Assembly: GCA_002419505.1 (NCBI GenBank)
Contig: DIGF01000033.1
Location: 14,614-78,613 of the forward strand
DNA length: 64,000 nt
Reading direction: 5' to 3'
Origin: Caryophanales bacterium UBA5729
GTDB taxonomy: Bacteria > Bacillota_I > Bacilli_A > Izemoplasmatales > Hujiaoplasmataceae
Of this stretch, positions 44,878 to 52,396 are shown piece by piece. The position numbers and the translations under genes were made by a program. The notes beneath the pieces are model-generated. The model saw nothing but the letters and a program-made list of their open reading frames with translations. It did no database searches and was not told the DNA's origin. Within the stretch, counting starts at the first letter, position 1. Every line of letters starts with the position of its first letter.

Positions 44878-45435
44878 ATGGATAAACGAAATCTATACGT
44901 TTATAAAAAAAACAGTAATTATAAAGAAATAATTGCGTTTTTAAAAATGTATGATAAAGTAATTTATCAATATGAGCGCTCCCAGTTTCTAATAGTAGAA
45001 GTTGATATTAGTTTTTCGCTGAGCGACTTGTACGAATTAAGAGAGTTTATTCTTGAAGAGTTGCTAATTGATTTTATCGGTTTGTATTTGCCTTTTAACA
45101 ACAGTTTAACCGATAGTGAATTATTGTCAATTGCTAAGGTTTTAAATTATGGAATTTACGACATCAGTGATTTAATTATCGAAATCTGCCTTAGTAAATA
45201 CCTCGATATCCAAAAGAAACTAAAAGATTATTACTATTCTTTGGTTGGAGTTGAAAACATCAATACTGTAATCGGATTTATTGAGAATAACTTCAATGCA
45301 AGTTTAACCGCAAAAAGGCTTTATTTACACCGCAACACTTTGAATTATCGAATTGAAAACTTTATTCAAAAGACTGAAATTGATATTAAATCATTTAAAA
45401 AAGGTCTGTCGATATATCTCTTATTTAGAAGATAA
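44878..45435 (+). CDS. PucR/CdaR-type helix-turn-helix protein
   Basis: A 185-residue protein. The C-terminal 50 residues contain a PucR-type HTH (FNASLTAKRLYLHRNTLNYRIENF). The first 130 residues are short compared with usual PucR or CdaR, without a visible sensory domain such as GAF or diguanylate fold. It starts 20 bp after the pstA terminator and ends in a terminator overlapping its stop. It likely regulates transcription in response to a metabolite. The neighbouring sugar-type ATPase may be a target, but this is only positional. Confidence 0.8.
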   Translation: MDKRNLYVYKKNSNYKEIIAFLKMYDKVIYQYERSQFLIVEVDISFSLSDLYELREFILEELLIDFIGLYLPFNNSLTDSELLSIAKVLNYGIYDISDLIIEICLSKYLDIQKKLKDYYYSLVGVENINTVIGFIENNFNASLTAKRLYLHRNTLNYRIENFIQKTEIDIKSFKKGLSIYLLFRR

Positions 45436-45474
45436 TTTGTGCAATTTGTCCATATAATTATCTTCTTTTTTTTT
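45427..45474 (+). terminator. Terminator of the PucR-type gene
   Basis: AGAAGATAATT (45427-45437) pairs with AATTATCTTCT (45456-45466), then about nine T. The 5' arm covers the last codons and the stop. Confidence 0.9.
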
Positions 45475-45513
45475 ATATAATTAAAATGATATTAATTTAA
45501 ATGGAGGAATATT

Positions 45514-46617
45514 ATGTCAACATTAAGTTTTAAAGCATTAGACAAAATTTATGATAATGGTGTTCAAGCAGTTTTTGACTTTAATCTAGAAGTAAAAGAC
45601 AAAGAATTTATCGTTTTTGTTGGACCTTCTGGTTGTGGTAAATCAACCACTTTAAGAATGGTTGCGGGGTTAGAAGAAATTACTTCAGGCGAACTTTACA
45701 TCGACGATATGTTAGTTAACGATGTAGCTCCAAAAGACAGAAATATTGCGATGGTTTTCCAATCTTACGCTCTTTATCCACATATGACAGTGTATGACAA
45801 CATGGCTTTTGGATTGAAATTGAGAAAAATGCCCAAGGTGGAAATTGAAAAACGCGTTAATAATGCCGCTGAAATTTTAGGATTAACTTCTTATTTAGAT
45901 CGTAAGCCAAAAGCTTTATCAGGCGGACAAAGACAAAGAGTTGCCTTAGGTAGAGCAATTGTAAGAGATGCAAAAGTTTTCTTAATGGATGAACCGCTAT
46001 CTAATCTTGACGCTAAGTTAAGAGTTGCGATGAGAGCGGAATTAATTAAACTTCATGAAAGACTAGAAACAACAACTATCTATGTTACCCATGACCAAAT
46101 TGAAGCGATGACAATGGCAACGAGAATTGTTGTTATGAAAGATGGACGCATTCAACAAATTGGCGCACCAAAACAAATTTACGATTTTCCAAACAACATG
46201 TTCGTTGGTGGATTTATCGGTACTCCAGCCATGAACTTCTTGACTGGTAAAGTTGATGAAGAAGGATATTTCACTTGTGAAGAGTTAAAAGTTAAAATCG
46301 ATCCAAAGCATTTAGCGATACTTAAAGCTCATAACTATCTTGGAAAAGAAGTGGTTTTAGGTTTCCGTCCTGAAGACGTTCATGATCAACCAAATATGTT
46401 AGAACTATTAAAAGATGCAAAAGCAACATTTACAGTTGACGTTGCCGAACTTTTAGGAGCAGAAACTAATATTCATATCACGATCGCTGACAACAATATC
46501 ATTGCTAAAGTAAGTGCTAGATCTGATTTATCAATCGGTTCAAAAATCGAACTGGCAATCAATATGGAAAAATCTCATTTCTTCGATATTGAAACTGAAC
46601 AACGCATCGTCAAATAA
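45514..46617 (+). CDS. Sugar ABC transporter ATPase, UgpC/MsmK/MalK family
   Basis: A 367-residue ATPase with Walker A GPSGCGKST, the family run MVFQSYALYPHMTVYDNMAF, signature LSGGQRQRVALGRAIV, Walker B VFLMDEPLSNLDAKLR and a C-terminal TOBE region (about 240-360, with GFRPEDVH). It stands alone with no permease or binding protein, like the shared MsmK/MsmX ATPases that drive several carbohydrate importers. The name cannot be narrowed further. Confidence 0.95.
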   Translation: MSTLSFKALDKIYDNGVQAVFDFNLEVKDKEFIVFVGPSGCGKSTTLRMVAGLEEITSGELYIDDMLVNDVAPKDRNIAMVFQSYALYPHMTVYDNMAFGLKLRKMPKVEIEKRVNNAAEILGLTSYLDRKPKALSGGQRQRVALGRAIVRDAKVFLMDEPLSNLDAKLRVAMRAELIKLHERLETTTIYVTHDQIEAMTMATRIVVMKDGRIQQIGAPKQIYDFPNNMFVGGFIGTPAMNFLTGKVDEEGYFTCEELKVKIDPKHLAILKAHNYLGKEVVLGFRPEDVHDQPNMLELLKDAKATFTVDVAELLGAETNIHITIADNNIIAKVSARSDLSIGSKIELAINMEKSHFFDIETEQRIVK

Positions 46618-46644
46618 TTTTAAAAAACTAAAGAATAATCAATA

Positions 46645-46674
46645 AATACCGGCCTTTAAAAGCCGGTATTTTTT
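46645..46674 (+). terminator. Terminator of the sugar ATPase
   Basis: AATACCGGC and GCCGGTATT form a 9-bp stem with a CTTTAAAA loop, followed by TTTT. Confidence 0.92.
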
Positions 46675-46723
46675 CATGAACAGACCATAATATTTTATGA
46701 TATAGTTGATATGGGTGATAAAT

Positions 46724-47140
46724 TTGATCGATTATATTATTAAGAAAACAGACAATAAGCTTTATATAGCAGAAGAACACAATTATCTGGTTAAAGATCA
46801 AAGTTTTCAAAAATTTATCAATAAAATTTTGATAATTCAGTTAACCAATTTAACTGCACTAGAGATTTCAACAAAGAAACTGTTTAACTTCAAAAATAAA
46901 ATTCCACTTTATCTAGACTCAAATAATCTATTAATGTGCATTAACAGCTATCGCTTAACTAACTCAATTTATATTAATTACTTTGCTATTACTTCTTATG
47001 AGAGTGTCAATAAAGATTTATACATCTATTTTAGACGCGGTCATTGCTTGAAAATTACCGGTAACCATGCCTTTAAATCACAAATAAACAAATGCAAACA
47101 AATCTTAAACAAGACCAGAAAATCAAATGTGTTAATCTAA
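46724..47140 (+). CDS. ComK-like protein (tentative)
   Basis: About 138 residues, basic, Ile/Asn/Lys-rich. The segment NKIPLYLDSNNLLMCINSY, followed by an isoleucine strand, IYFRRGHCLKI and a basic helix with Gln, resembles the core of ComK (KPPI-x-VD, FPT-S-R, TFSNG, SFENQ) in pattern and spacing, but the protein is shorter than ComK (192). It may be a competence regulator or a DNA-binding relative. The TTG at 46724 is chosen because GGGTGAT lies upstream; a TTG at 46706 overlaps that site. No other competence gene is in the window. Confidence 0.45.
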   Translation: MIDYIIKKTDNKLYIAEEHNYLVKDQSFQKFINKILIIQLTNLTALEISTKKLFNFKNKIPLYLDSNNLLMCINSYRLTNSIYINYFAITSYESVNKDLYIYFRRGHCLKITGNHAFKSQINKCKQILNKTRKSNVLI

Positions 47141-47225
47141 TGATATATTTAATATCTTATGGAAATTTCTGCTTTTTTTTAGTATAATGTTAACGTGATA
47201 TAAAAATATTAAAGGAGATGGTTTT

Positions 47226-48449
47226 ATGAAGAAAAAAACCTTGGAAGATTTGCATGTTTCGGGAAAAAAAGTTCTTGTAAGAGTAGACTTTAACGTACCG
47301 ATTAAAGACGGACAAATCACAGATGATAACCGAATAATCCAAGCCTTACCGACAATCGAGTATTTAATTGATGAAGACGCGAAAATTATTTTGTTCTCTC
47401 ATTTAGGAAGAATAAAAACTGAAGAAGACTTGAAGAAAAATTCTTTGAAGGTTGTGGCTGAAAGATTATCAGAATTACTAGATAAACCAGTAAACTTTGT
47501 TCCTCAAACCAGAGGCGAAGCTTTAGAAGCTGCGATTAATAATATAAAAAACGGGGAAATCGTTATGGTTGAAAACACTCGTTTTGAAGACCTTGACGGC
47601 AAAAAAGAATCTAAAAACGATCCGGAACTAGGAGCTTATTGGGCTGGATTAGGAGATGTTTTTGTCAATGACGCATTTGGGACAGCGCATCGTGCTCATG
47701 CATCAAATGTGGGAATTGCCAGCTTAAAAGAAGCTGCTGCAGGATATTTAATGGAAAAAGAACTCCATTTTATCGGAGATACTGTAGATAATCCTGAAAG
47801 ACCTTTTGTAGCAATCTTAGGTGGAGCGAAAGTTTCCGATAAGATTGGTGTAATTGAAAACTTGCTTAAAAAAGCAGATAAAGTTTTAATTGGTGGCGGT
47901 ATGGCTTACACCTTTATGAAATCACAGGGATATAATATCGGCACTTCAATAGTAGAAGATGATAAACTTGAACTAGCTAAATCTTTACTACAACAAGCAA
48001 AAGGTAAGTTGATTTTACCGGTTGATTTGGTTGTCACAACAGAATTCTCAGCCGATGCAGCTTACCGTGAAACCACTTATAAAGACATAAGAGACGATGA
48101 AATGGGATTAGATATCGGCTCTAAAACAATTAAGTTATTTAAAAAAGAACTTAAAGGAGCTAAGACCGTTATTTGGAACGGCCCTGTTGGCGTATTTGAA
48201 TTTGAAAATTTCGCTAAGGGAACCAAAGCGATTTGTGAGACCCTTGCCAACCTAAAAAATGCTAAAACAATTATCGGTGGCGGAGATTCAGCTGCTGCAG
48301 CTATTCAAATGGGCTACGCTGAACGCTTCACGCATATTTCTACAGGTGGAGGAGCTTCTTTAGAATTTTTAGAAGGAAAAGAATTGCCTGGAGTTACTTC
48401 ACTCGATGATGCTCATGCATGCGATTGTGGTGATGATTGTGATTGTTAA
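47226..48449 (+). CDS. pgk: Phosphoglycerate kinase with Cys-rich tail
   Basis: Makes ATP from 1,3-bisphosphoglycerate. A 407-residue protein with RVDFNVP, FSHLGR, the ligand motif FVNDAFGTAHRAHAS, GGAKVSDKIGVI, WNGPVGVFE and GGGDSAAA, and STGGGASLEFLEGKELPGV near the usual C-terminus. It then continues with about ten extra residues containing four Cys and one His (AHACDCGDDCDC), which is not seen in usual PGK. AAAGGAG precedes the ATG. It is 25 bp before tpiA in the same operon. Confidence 0.97.
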   Translation: MKKKTLEDLHVSGKKVLVRVDFNVPIKDGQITDDNRIIQALPTIEYLIDEDAKIILFSHLGRIKTEEDLKKNSLKVVAERLSELLDKPVNFVPQTRGEALEAAINNIKNGEIVMVENTRFEDLDGKKESKNDPELGAYWAGLGDVFVNDAFGTAHRAHASNVGIASLKEAAAGYLMEKELHFIGDTVDNPERPFVAILGGAKVSDKIGVIENLLKKADKVLIGGGMAYTFMKSQGYNIGTSIVEDDKLELAKSLLQQAKGKLILPVDLVVTTEFSADAAYRETTYKDIRDDEMGLDIGSKTIKLFKKELKGAKTVIWNGPVGVFEFENFAKGTKAICETLANLKNAKTIIGGGDSAAAAIQMGYAERFTHISTGGGASLEFLEGKELPGVTSLDDAHACDCGDDCDC

Positions 48450-48474
48450 TAAACCTTTACGAAAGATTGATAAT

Positions 48475-49230
48475 ATGAGAAAACCCATTATAGCAGGAAA
48501 CTGGAAAATGTTTAAAACTAGGGATGAAGCATTGTTCTTCATCATCCAAGTTTCTGAAAAAGTGCCAAGTTCAAAAGATGTTGAAACTGTCGTTTTTGCT
48601 CAAGCGCCAATGATGAGATGTTTGATTAAAAGACAAGGTTCTAACTTAAGAATAGGCGCTCAGAATCTTCATTTTGAGGATGAAGGGGCTTATACTGGTG
48701 AAGTCTCAGGGCCACTGTTAAAATCATATAATGTCGAATATGTTCTTATCGGACATAGCGAAAGAAGAGAATACTTCCATGAAACTGATGAAATAGTAAA
48801 TTGGAAAATCAAAGCGGCTTTGAGAAACCAATTAAAACCAATTGTTTGTGTCGGAGAAAAACTCGAAGAAAGAGAAAATAATCAAACGCACGAAGTTCTT
48901 TCTCGTCAAGTGAAAAAAGCTTTTTCCGGCATCAGCGCAATTGAAATGAAAAACATTGTTATAGCCTACGAACCGATTTGGGCTATCGGCACCGGAAGAA
49001 CTGCAACTGCCGACATGGCTGATGAAGCATGTGGTTATATCAGAAAACTCATTTTAGAACTCTATGGAAAAGTAGTGGCTGAAGCAATTAGGATTCAATA
49101 TGGCGGATCAGTAAAACCGGAAAATATCGAAGAGTTAATCGCTAAAGAAAATATTGATGGAGCGCTAATTGGTGGAGCCTCATTAGAACCTGATAAGTTT
49201 ATTTTCATGGCCAACGCAGCTAAAAAATAA
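48475..49230 (+). CDS. tpiA: Triosephosphate isomerase
   Basis: Interconverts dihydroxyacetone phosphate and glyceraldehyde 3-phosphate. A 251-residue enzyme with MRKPIIAGNWKMFKT, the catalytic His in GHSERRE, the Glu in AYEPIWAIGTGR and the phosphate loop GGSVKPEN. The ATG at 48475 matches the family start; upstream frame extension lies in pgk. The ribosome site is weak, so translation may be coupled to pgk. Confidence 0.98.
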   Translation: MRKPIIAGNWKMFKTRDEALFFIIQVSEKVPSSKDVETVVFAQAPMMRCLIKRQGSNLRIGAQNLHFEDEGAYTGEVSGPLLKSYNVEYVLIGHSERREYFHETDEIVNWKIKAALRNQLKPIVCVGEKLEERENNQTHEVLSRQVKKAFSGISAIEMKNIVIAYEPIWAIGTGRTATADMADEACGYIRKLILELYGKVVAEAIRIQYGGSVKPENIEELIAKENIDGALIGGASLEPDKFIFMANAAKK

Positions 49231-49235
49231 TTAAT

Positions 49236-49271
49236 AAAGACTGACTTTAAAAATAAGCCAGTCTTTTTTTT
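49236..49271 (+). terminator. Terminator of the pgk-tpiA operon
   Basis: AAAGACTGaCTT and AAGcCAGTCTTT pair with one mismatch, followed by a T-run of nine. Confidence 0.9.
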
Positions 49272-49275
49272 GGAT

Positions 49276-49303
49276 AAAAAAAGCCAAAGTATTTAAACTT
49301 TGG
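49276..49303 (-). terminator. Terminator of rpsD
   Basis: On the minus strand CCAAAGT/ACTTTGG forms a 7-bp stem with loop TTAAAT, followed by CTTTTTTT. It faces the tpiA terminator back to back. Confidence 0.88.
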
Positions 49304-49311
49304 TCTATTTC

Positions 49312-49911
49312 TTATTTGTTGTACAATTCAACGATTAAGTTTTCTTTAATTTCAGGTAAAATCTCAGCTCTTTCTGGTAAACGAGTGTAAGTAGCTACGT
49401 TTTTATCTTGATCAAATGAAATGTATTCTTGACGAGATACCACAGCTTCTAAACTTTCTTTAACAATCTCTAAATTCTTAGATTTTTCTTTTAAAGAAAT
49501 CATTTGGCCTGGTTTAACTCTGATTGAAGGAATAGTTGCTTTGCTTCCATCTAAAAGAATATGACCATGGTTTACCAATTGTCTAGCTTGTTGTCTTGTT
49601 CTAGCGAAACCAGCACGATATACAATGTTATCTAATCTTGATTCTAGTAAGAATAAGAAGTTTTCACCTTGTTTACCTTGCATTTTCTTTGCTTCGTTAA
49701 ATGTTTTGCGGAATTGTTTTTCATTTACACCATAAGTAAAACGTACTCTTTGTTTTTCTTGTAACTGAACAGCATATTCAGAAAGTTTCTTTCTTCTTTG
49801 TCCATGTTGTCCCGGTGCATATGGGCGTTTGTTTAACTCTTTTCCTGTTTCAGAAATCGAATAGCTTAAACGACGACTTTTTTTCCACTCTGACCCTGTA
49901 AATCTTGACAT
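49312..49911 (-). CDS. rpsD: 30S ribosomal protein S4
   Basis: A 199-residue S4 that nucleates the small ribosomal subunit and often represses its own mRNA. It has MSRFTGSEWKKSRRL at the start, RPYAPGQHGQ, and the S4 RNA-binding domain (LESRLDNIVYRAGFARTRQQARQLVNHGHI). The minus-strand ATG at 49911 is preceded by AAAAGGAGG; an upstream frame is a chance extension. Its long leader is described separately. Confidence 0.99.
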   Translation of the reverse strand: MSRFTGSEWKKSRRLSYSISETGKELNKRPYAPGQHGQRRKKLSEYAVQLQEKQRVRFTYGVNEKQFRKTFNEAKKMQGKQGENFLFLLESRLDNIVYRAGFARTRQQARQLVNHGHILLDGSKATIPSIRVKPGQMISLKEKSKNLEIVKESLEAVVSRQEYISFDQDKNVATYTRLPERAEILPEIKENLIVELYNK

Positions 49912-50082
49912 ATATAATCCTCCTTTTATTAGTATTACGTAGTAATTGAGGAGCCTCACAACAACTTACTTTGATTATTTTGATGGTTTCTTGTTAAGCA
50001 GTTAACAATACTAACAACCCTAAATAATGGAATAATCAAACTGTAAATCACCATAAAACAACTGCTTTTTATTACATGCGCA
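49912..50082 (-). promoter_or_regulatory. Structured rpsD leader, candidate S4 autoregulatory switch
   Basis: The minus-strand 5' UTR is about 170 nt. A 10-bp helix joins 49970-49979 (TTTGATTATT as + strand) to 50031-50040 (AATAATCAAA). Inside it a 7-bp hairpin is formed by 49991-49997 and 50002-50008. The alternative 8-bp helix 49996-50003 with 50060-50067 (AAGCAGTT/AACTGCTT) uses the same bases, so the two cannot coexist. This is a typical switch for an autoregulated ribosomal protein; the S4 link is inference from position. Confidence 0.6.
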
Positions 50083-50088
50083 CAAAGT

Positions 50089-50117
50089 ATTATAACTTAT
50101 AGACTATAAAATGTCAA
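50089..50117 (-). promoter_or_regulatory. Promoter of rpsD
   Basis: On the minus strand, -35 TTGACA (50112-50117) and -10 TATAAT (50089-50094) with a 17-bp spacer. The -35 overlaps the end of the fRMsr coding region. Confidence 0.88.
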
Positions 50118-50547
50118 CTAAAAGCTTTACTAGGTTTTCTAGGTCATTTTTCAAAGATTGATCAAAGCGATTTAGCTTAGGACTATCGATATCTAAGACC
50201 CCAATCAGCTCATTGTTTTTGATGATTGGAACCACTATTTCGGAATTGCTATTACAATCGCAAACGATATGTCCCGAAAACTCATGAACGTTATCTACAA
50301 TGATTGTTTTCCTTTCAAGCGCACTTTTTCCACACACGCCCTTGCCTAAATCAATAACAGTAACTGCTGCTTTACCTTGGAACGGTCCTAAGTAAAGTTT
50401 CTCGCCATCATAAAGATAAAAACCCACCCAATTCAATTCTTTGACATTCTCCATAATCAAGGCAGAAAGATTTGCGAGATTTGTTATTCTGTTTAATTTC
50501 TTATCAAGATAAAACTCAGCATTTGCAAATAACAATTCATTACTCAT
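50104..50547 (-). CDS. Free methionine-(R)-sulfoxide reductase (GAF type)
   Basis: A 147-residue GAF-domain enzyme that repairs oxidised free methionine. Features: NWVGFYLYDGEKLYLGPFQGK, the Cys of GKGVCGKSA, GHIVCDCNSNSEIVVPI (further Cys residues) and IGVLDIDSP. The gene is minus strand, and its 3' end contains the rpsD promoter. It is divergent from thiI by 87 bp. Confidence 0.92.
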   Translation of the reverse strand: MSNELLFANAEFYLDKKLNRITNLANLSALIMENVKELNWVGFYLYDGEKLYLGPFQGKAAVTVIDLGKGVCGKSALERKTIIVDNVHEFSGHIVCDCNSNSEIVVPIIKNNELIGVLDIDSPKLNRFDQSLKNDLENLVKLLVDIL

Positions 50548-50634
50548 AAAATCACTTCCTTTAAGCTAATATTATAAAATAATATCTTATAAATAACAAT
50601 AAATATGATAAAATAAATATGAAAGCATGGTGAT

Positions 50635-51870
50635 ATGATGTATGAATATGTAATGGTAAGATATGGAGATTTGATTCTTAAGGGAAAAAATCAACATATA
50701 TTTCGTCATAATATAAATAATCAAATAGCTCATAAGATGTATGGGTTAAATATTGAAATTGAGTTTCAACATGATTTAGTCTTTATTAAACTCAATGATG
50801 TTGAAGCCAAAGATGTGATTGAAAGACTGAATTTCATCTCCGGTTTAAGCTCCTATAGCAAAACCCTTAAATGCGATTTTGACATCGAAAAGATTTCTGA
50901 TAAAGCGATTCAATTACTAAAACATGAAATCACTAAAAAAACAACTTTTAAAGTTGAAACTAAAAGAGCTGATAAAACCATCAATCTAAAGTCATTTGAA
51001 ATCTCTAATCTCGTCAGCAAAAAAGTGTTAAGAGAAGTTCAAAATCTTGTGGTTGATGTGAAAAATCCCGAGAAGACTTTAAACATTGAAGCTCGTAACG
51101 AAGGAACATATATCTTCACTGATAGAATCCCTGGGATGGGCGGTTTTCCGACTTCTACAGGAGGCAGAGCAATGCTCTTGATCAGCGGTGGTATCGATTC
51201 GCCTGTTGCTGGATATCTAACCATGAATACAGGATTGGAAATTGAATGTGTACACTTTGAGTCATCACCTTTAACGCCGATTGAATCAGTACAAAAAGTT
51301 ATTGATCTAGTTAGCATTTTATCCAAATACGCTCCTAGTTCAAAGATTAAATTACACCTAGTACCATTTAGAGAACTTCACGAACAAATTCTAAATCATA
51401 TCCCCGAAGCATATATTATAACCATCATGCGCAGAATGATGTATCGCATAGCAGAAAGCTTAGCAAAAAAGAATAATTGTAAAGCGATTGTTTCCGGTGA
51501 CTCAATCGGTCAGGTTGCATCACAAACTCTAGAAAGTTTAATAACTGTTCAATCGGTAGTCAGTTCTTTACTGATAAGACCATTAGCTACTTATGATAAA
51601 AACGACATTATCAAAGTCGCTAAAAAAATTAAAACTTATCAGATTTCCAGCAAACCTTTTTCTGATTGTTGCACTCTCTATATTCCAAAACGACCGGTTA
51701 TCAAACCAATTGTGGAAAGAGCTTTAATCTATGAGGAACTATTTGATTACCAAAAATATTTAAAAACAGCGATAAAAAACACAAGAACCATCGAAATTTC
51801 AGAAAGGAAACCAATCAATATTATTGATAAAGGTTTCAGCATAGAGGAGATATTTAATGAAAAGAATTGA
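50635..51870 (+). CDS. thiI: tRNA 4-thiouridine synthase ThiI
   Basis: Adds sulfur to U8 of tRNA. A 411-residue enzyme with an N-terminal ferredoxin-like and THUMP domain (about 1-165) and a PP-loop ATPase (LLISGGIDSPVAGYL, near 185; GDSIGQVASQTLESL). The C-terminal rhodanese domain of the enterobacterial enzyme is absent, as usual for Bacilli, so sulfur comes from a desulfurase such as SufS. Overlaps the next gene by 14 bp. The first or second ATG could be the start. Confidence 0.97.
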   Translation: MMYEYVMVRYGDLILKGKNQHIFRHNINNQIAHKMYGLNIEIEFQHDLVFIKLNDVEAKDVIERLNFISGLSSYSKTLKCDFDIEKISDKAIQLLKHEITKKTTFKVETKRADKTINLKSFEISNLVSKKVLREVQNLVVDVKNPEKTLNIEARNEGTYIFTDRIPGMGGFPTSTGGRAMLLISGGIDSPVAGYLTMNTGLEIECVHFESSPLTPIESVQKVIDLVSILSKYAPSSKIKLHLVPFRELHEQILNHIPEAYIITIMRRMMYRIAESLAKKNNCKAIVSGDSIGQVASQTLESLITVQSVVSSLLIRPLATYDKNDIIKVAKKIKTYQISSKPFSDCCTLYIPKRPVIKPIVERALIYEELFDYQKYLKTAIKNTRTIEISERKPINIIDKGFSIEEIFNEKN

Positions 51871-52396
51871 AACTGAGCGATTGATTCTCAGAAAATTTAC
51901 CCAAAACGATTTGGAAGATTTTTTTGAATATGCAAGTTTAGCAACAGTTGGCCCCAGAGCTGGATGGATACCCCACCCTGACTTAAATCATAGCCAAAAA
52001 ATTCTCACCCAATTTATTTTAAGCGATGAAGTCTGGGCCATGGAGATAAAATCCATCTCTAAAGTTATCGGATCGGTAGGAATTCATTTTAACAATTTAC
52101 AAAGTGTAGGCGAGGTTCACGAAATCGGCTACGTTATGTCCACAAACTATGAAAATAAAGGTTATATGACTGAAGCGGTAAATGCAGTATTAAAACATGT
52201 TTTTTTAGAACTTAATTTGGAAAGTCTCTATGTTGGGCATTTTATCGGTAACACCAAATCACAAAAATTAATTAACCGCTTTCCCTTTAGATATCTCAAA
52301 GATGAAGATTATGAAAGCCGTGATTACGGTATGAAAAGTAGCAAATTATATGTCATGACAAAAGAAGATTATTTCAATAATGGAGGGAAGAAATGA
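51857..52396 (+). CDS. GNAT-family N-acetyltransferase (RimJ/RimL-like)
   Basis: A 179-residue acetyltransferase. It starts MKRIETERLILRKFTQNDL, has AMEIKSISKVIGSVGIH and the acetyl-CoA loop YENKGYMTEAVNAVLKHVF. This resembles ribosomal-protein or small-molecule acetylases. It overlaps thiI by 14 bp and pepF by 4 bp, so they are translated together. Its substrate is unknown. Confidence 0.9.
   Translation: MKRIETERLILRKFTQNDLEDFFEYASLATVGPRAGWIPHPDLNHSQKILTQFILSDEVWAMEIKSISKVIGSVGIHFNNLQSVGEVHEIGYVMSTNYENKGYMTEAVNAVLKHVFLELNLESLYVGHFIGNTKSQKLINRFPFRYLKDEDYESRDYGMKSSKLYVMTKEDYFNNGGKK

Noticed and set aside
47183..47188. Full promoter for pgk
   Set aside because: A good -10 TATAAT is present, but I could not see a matching -35 at 16-18 bp, so I did not list it as a feature.
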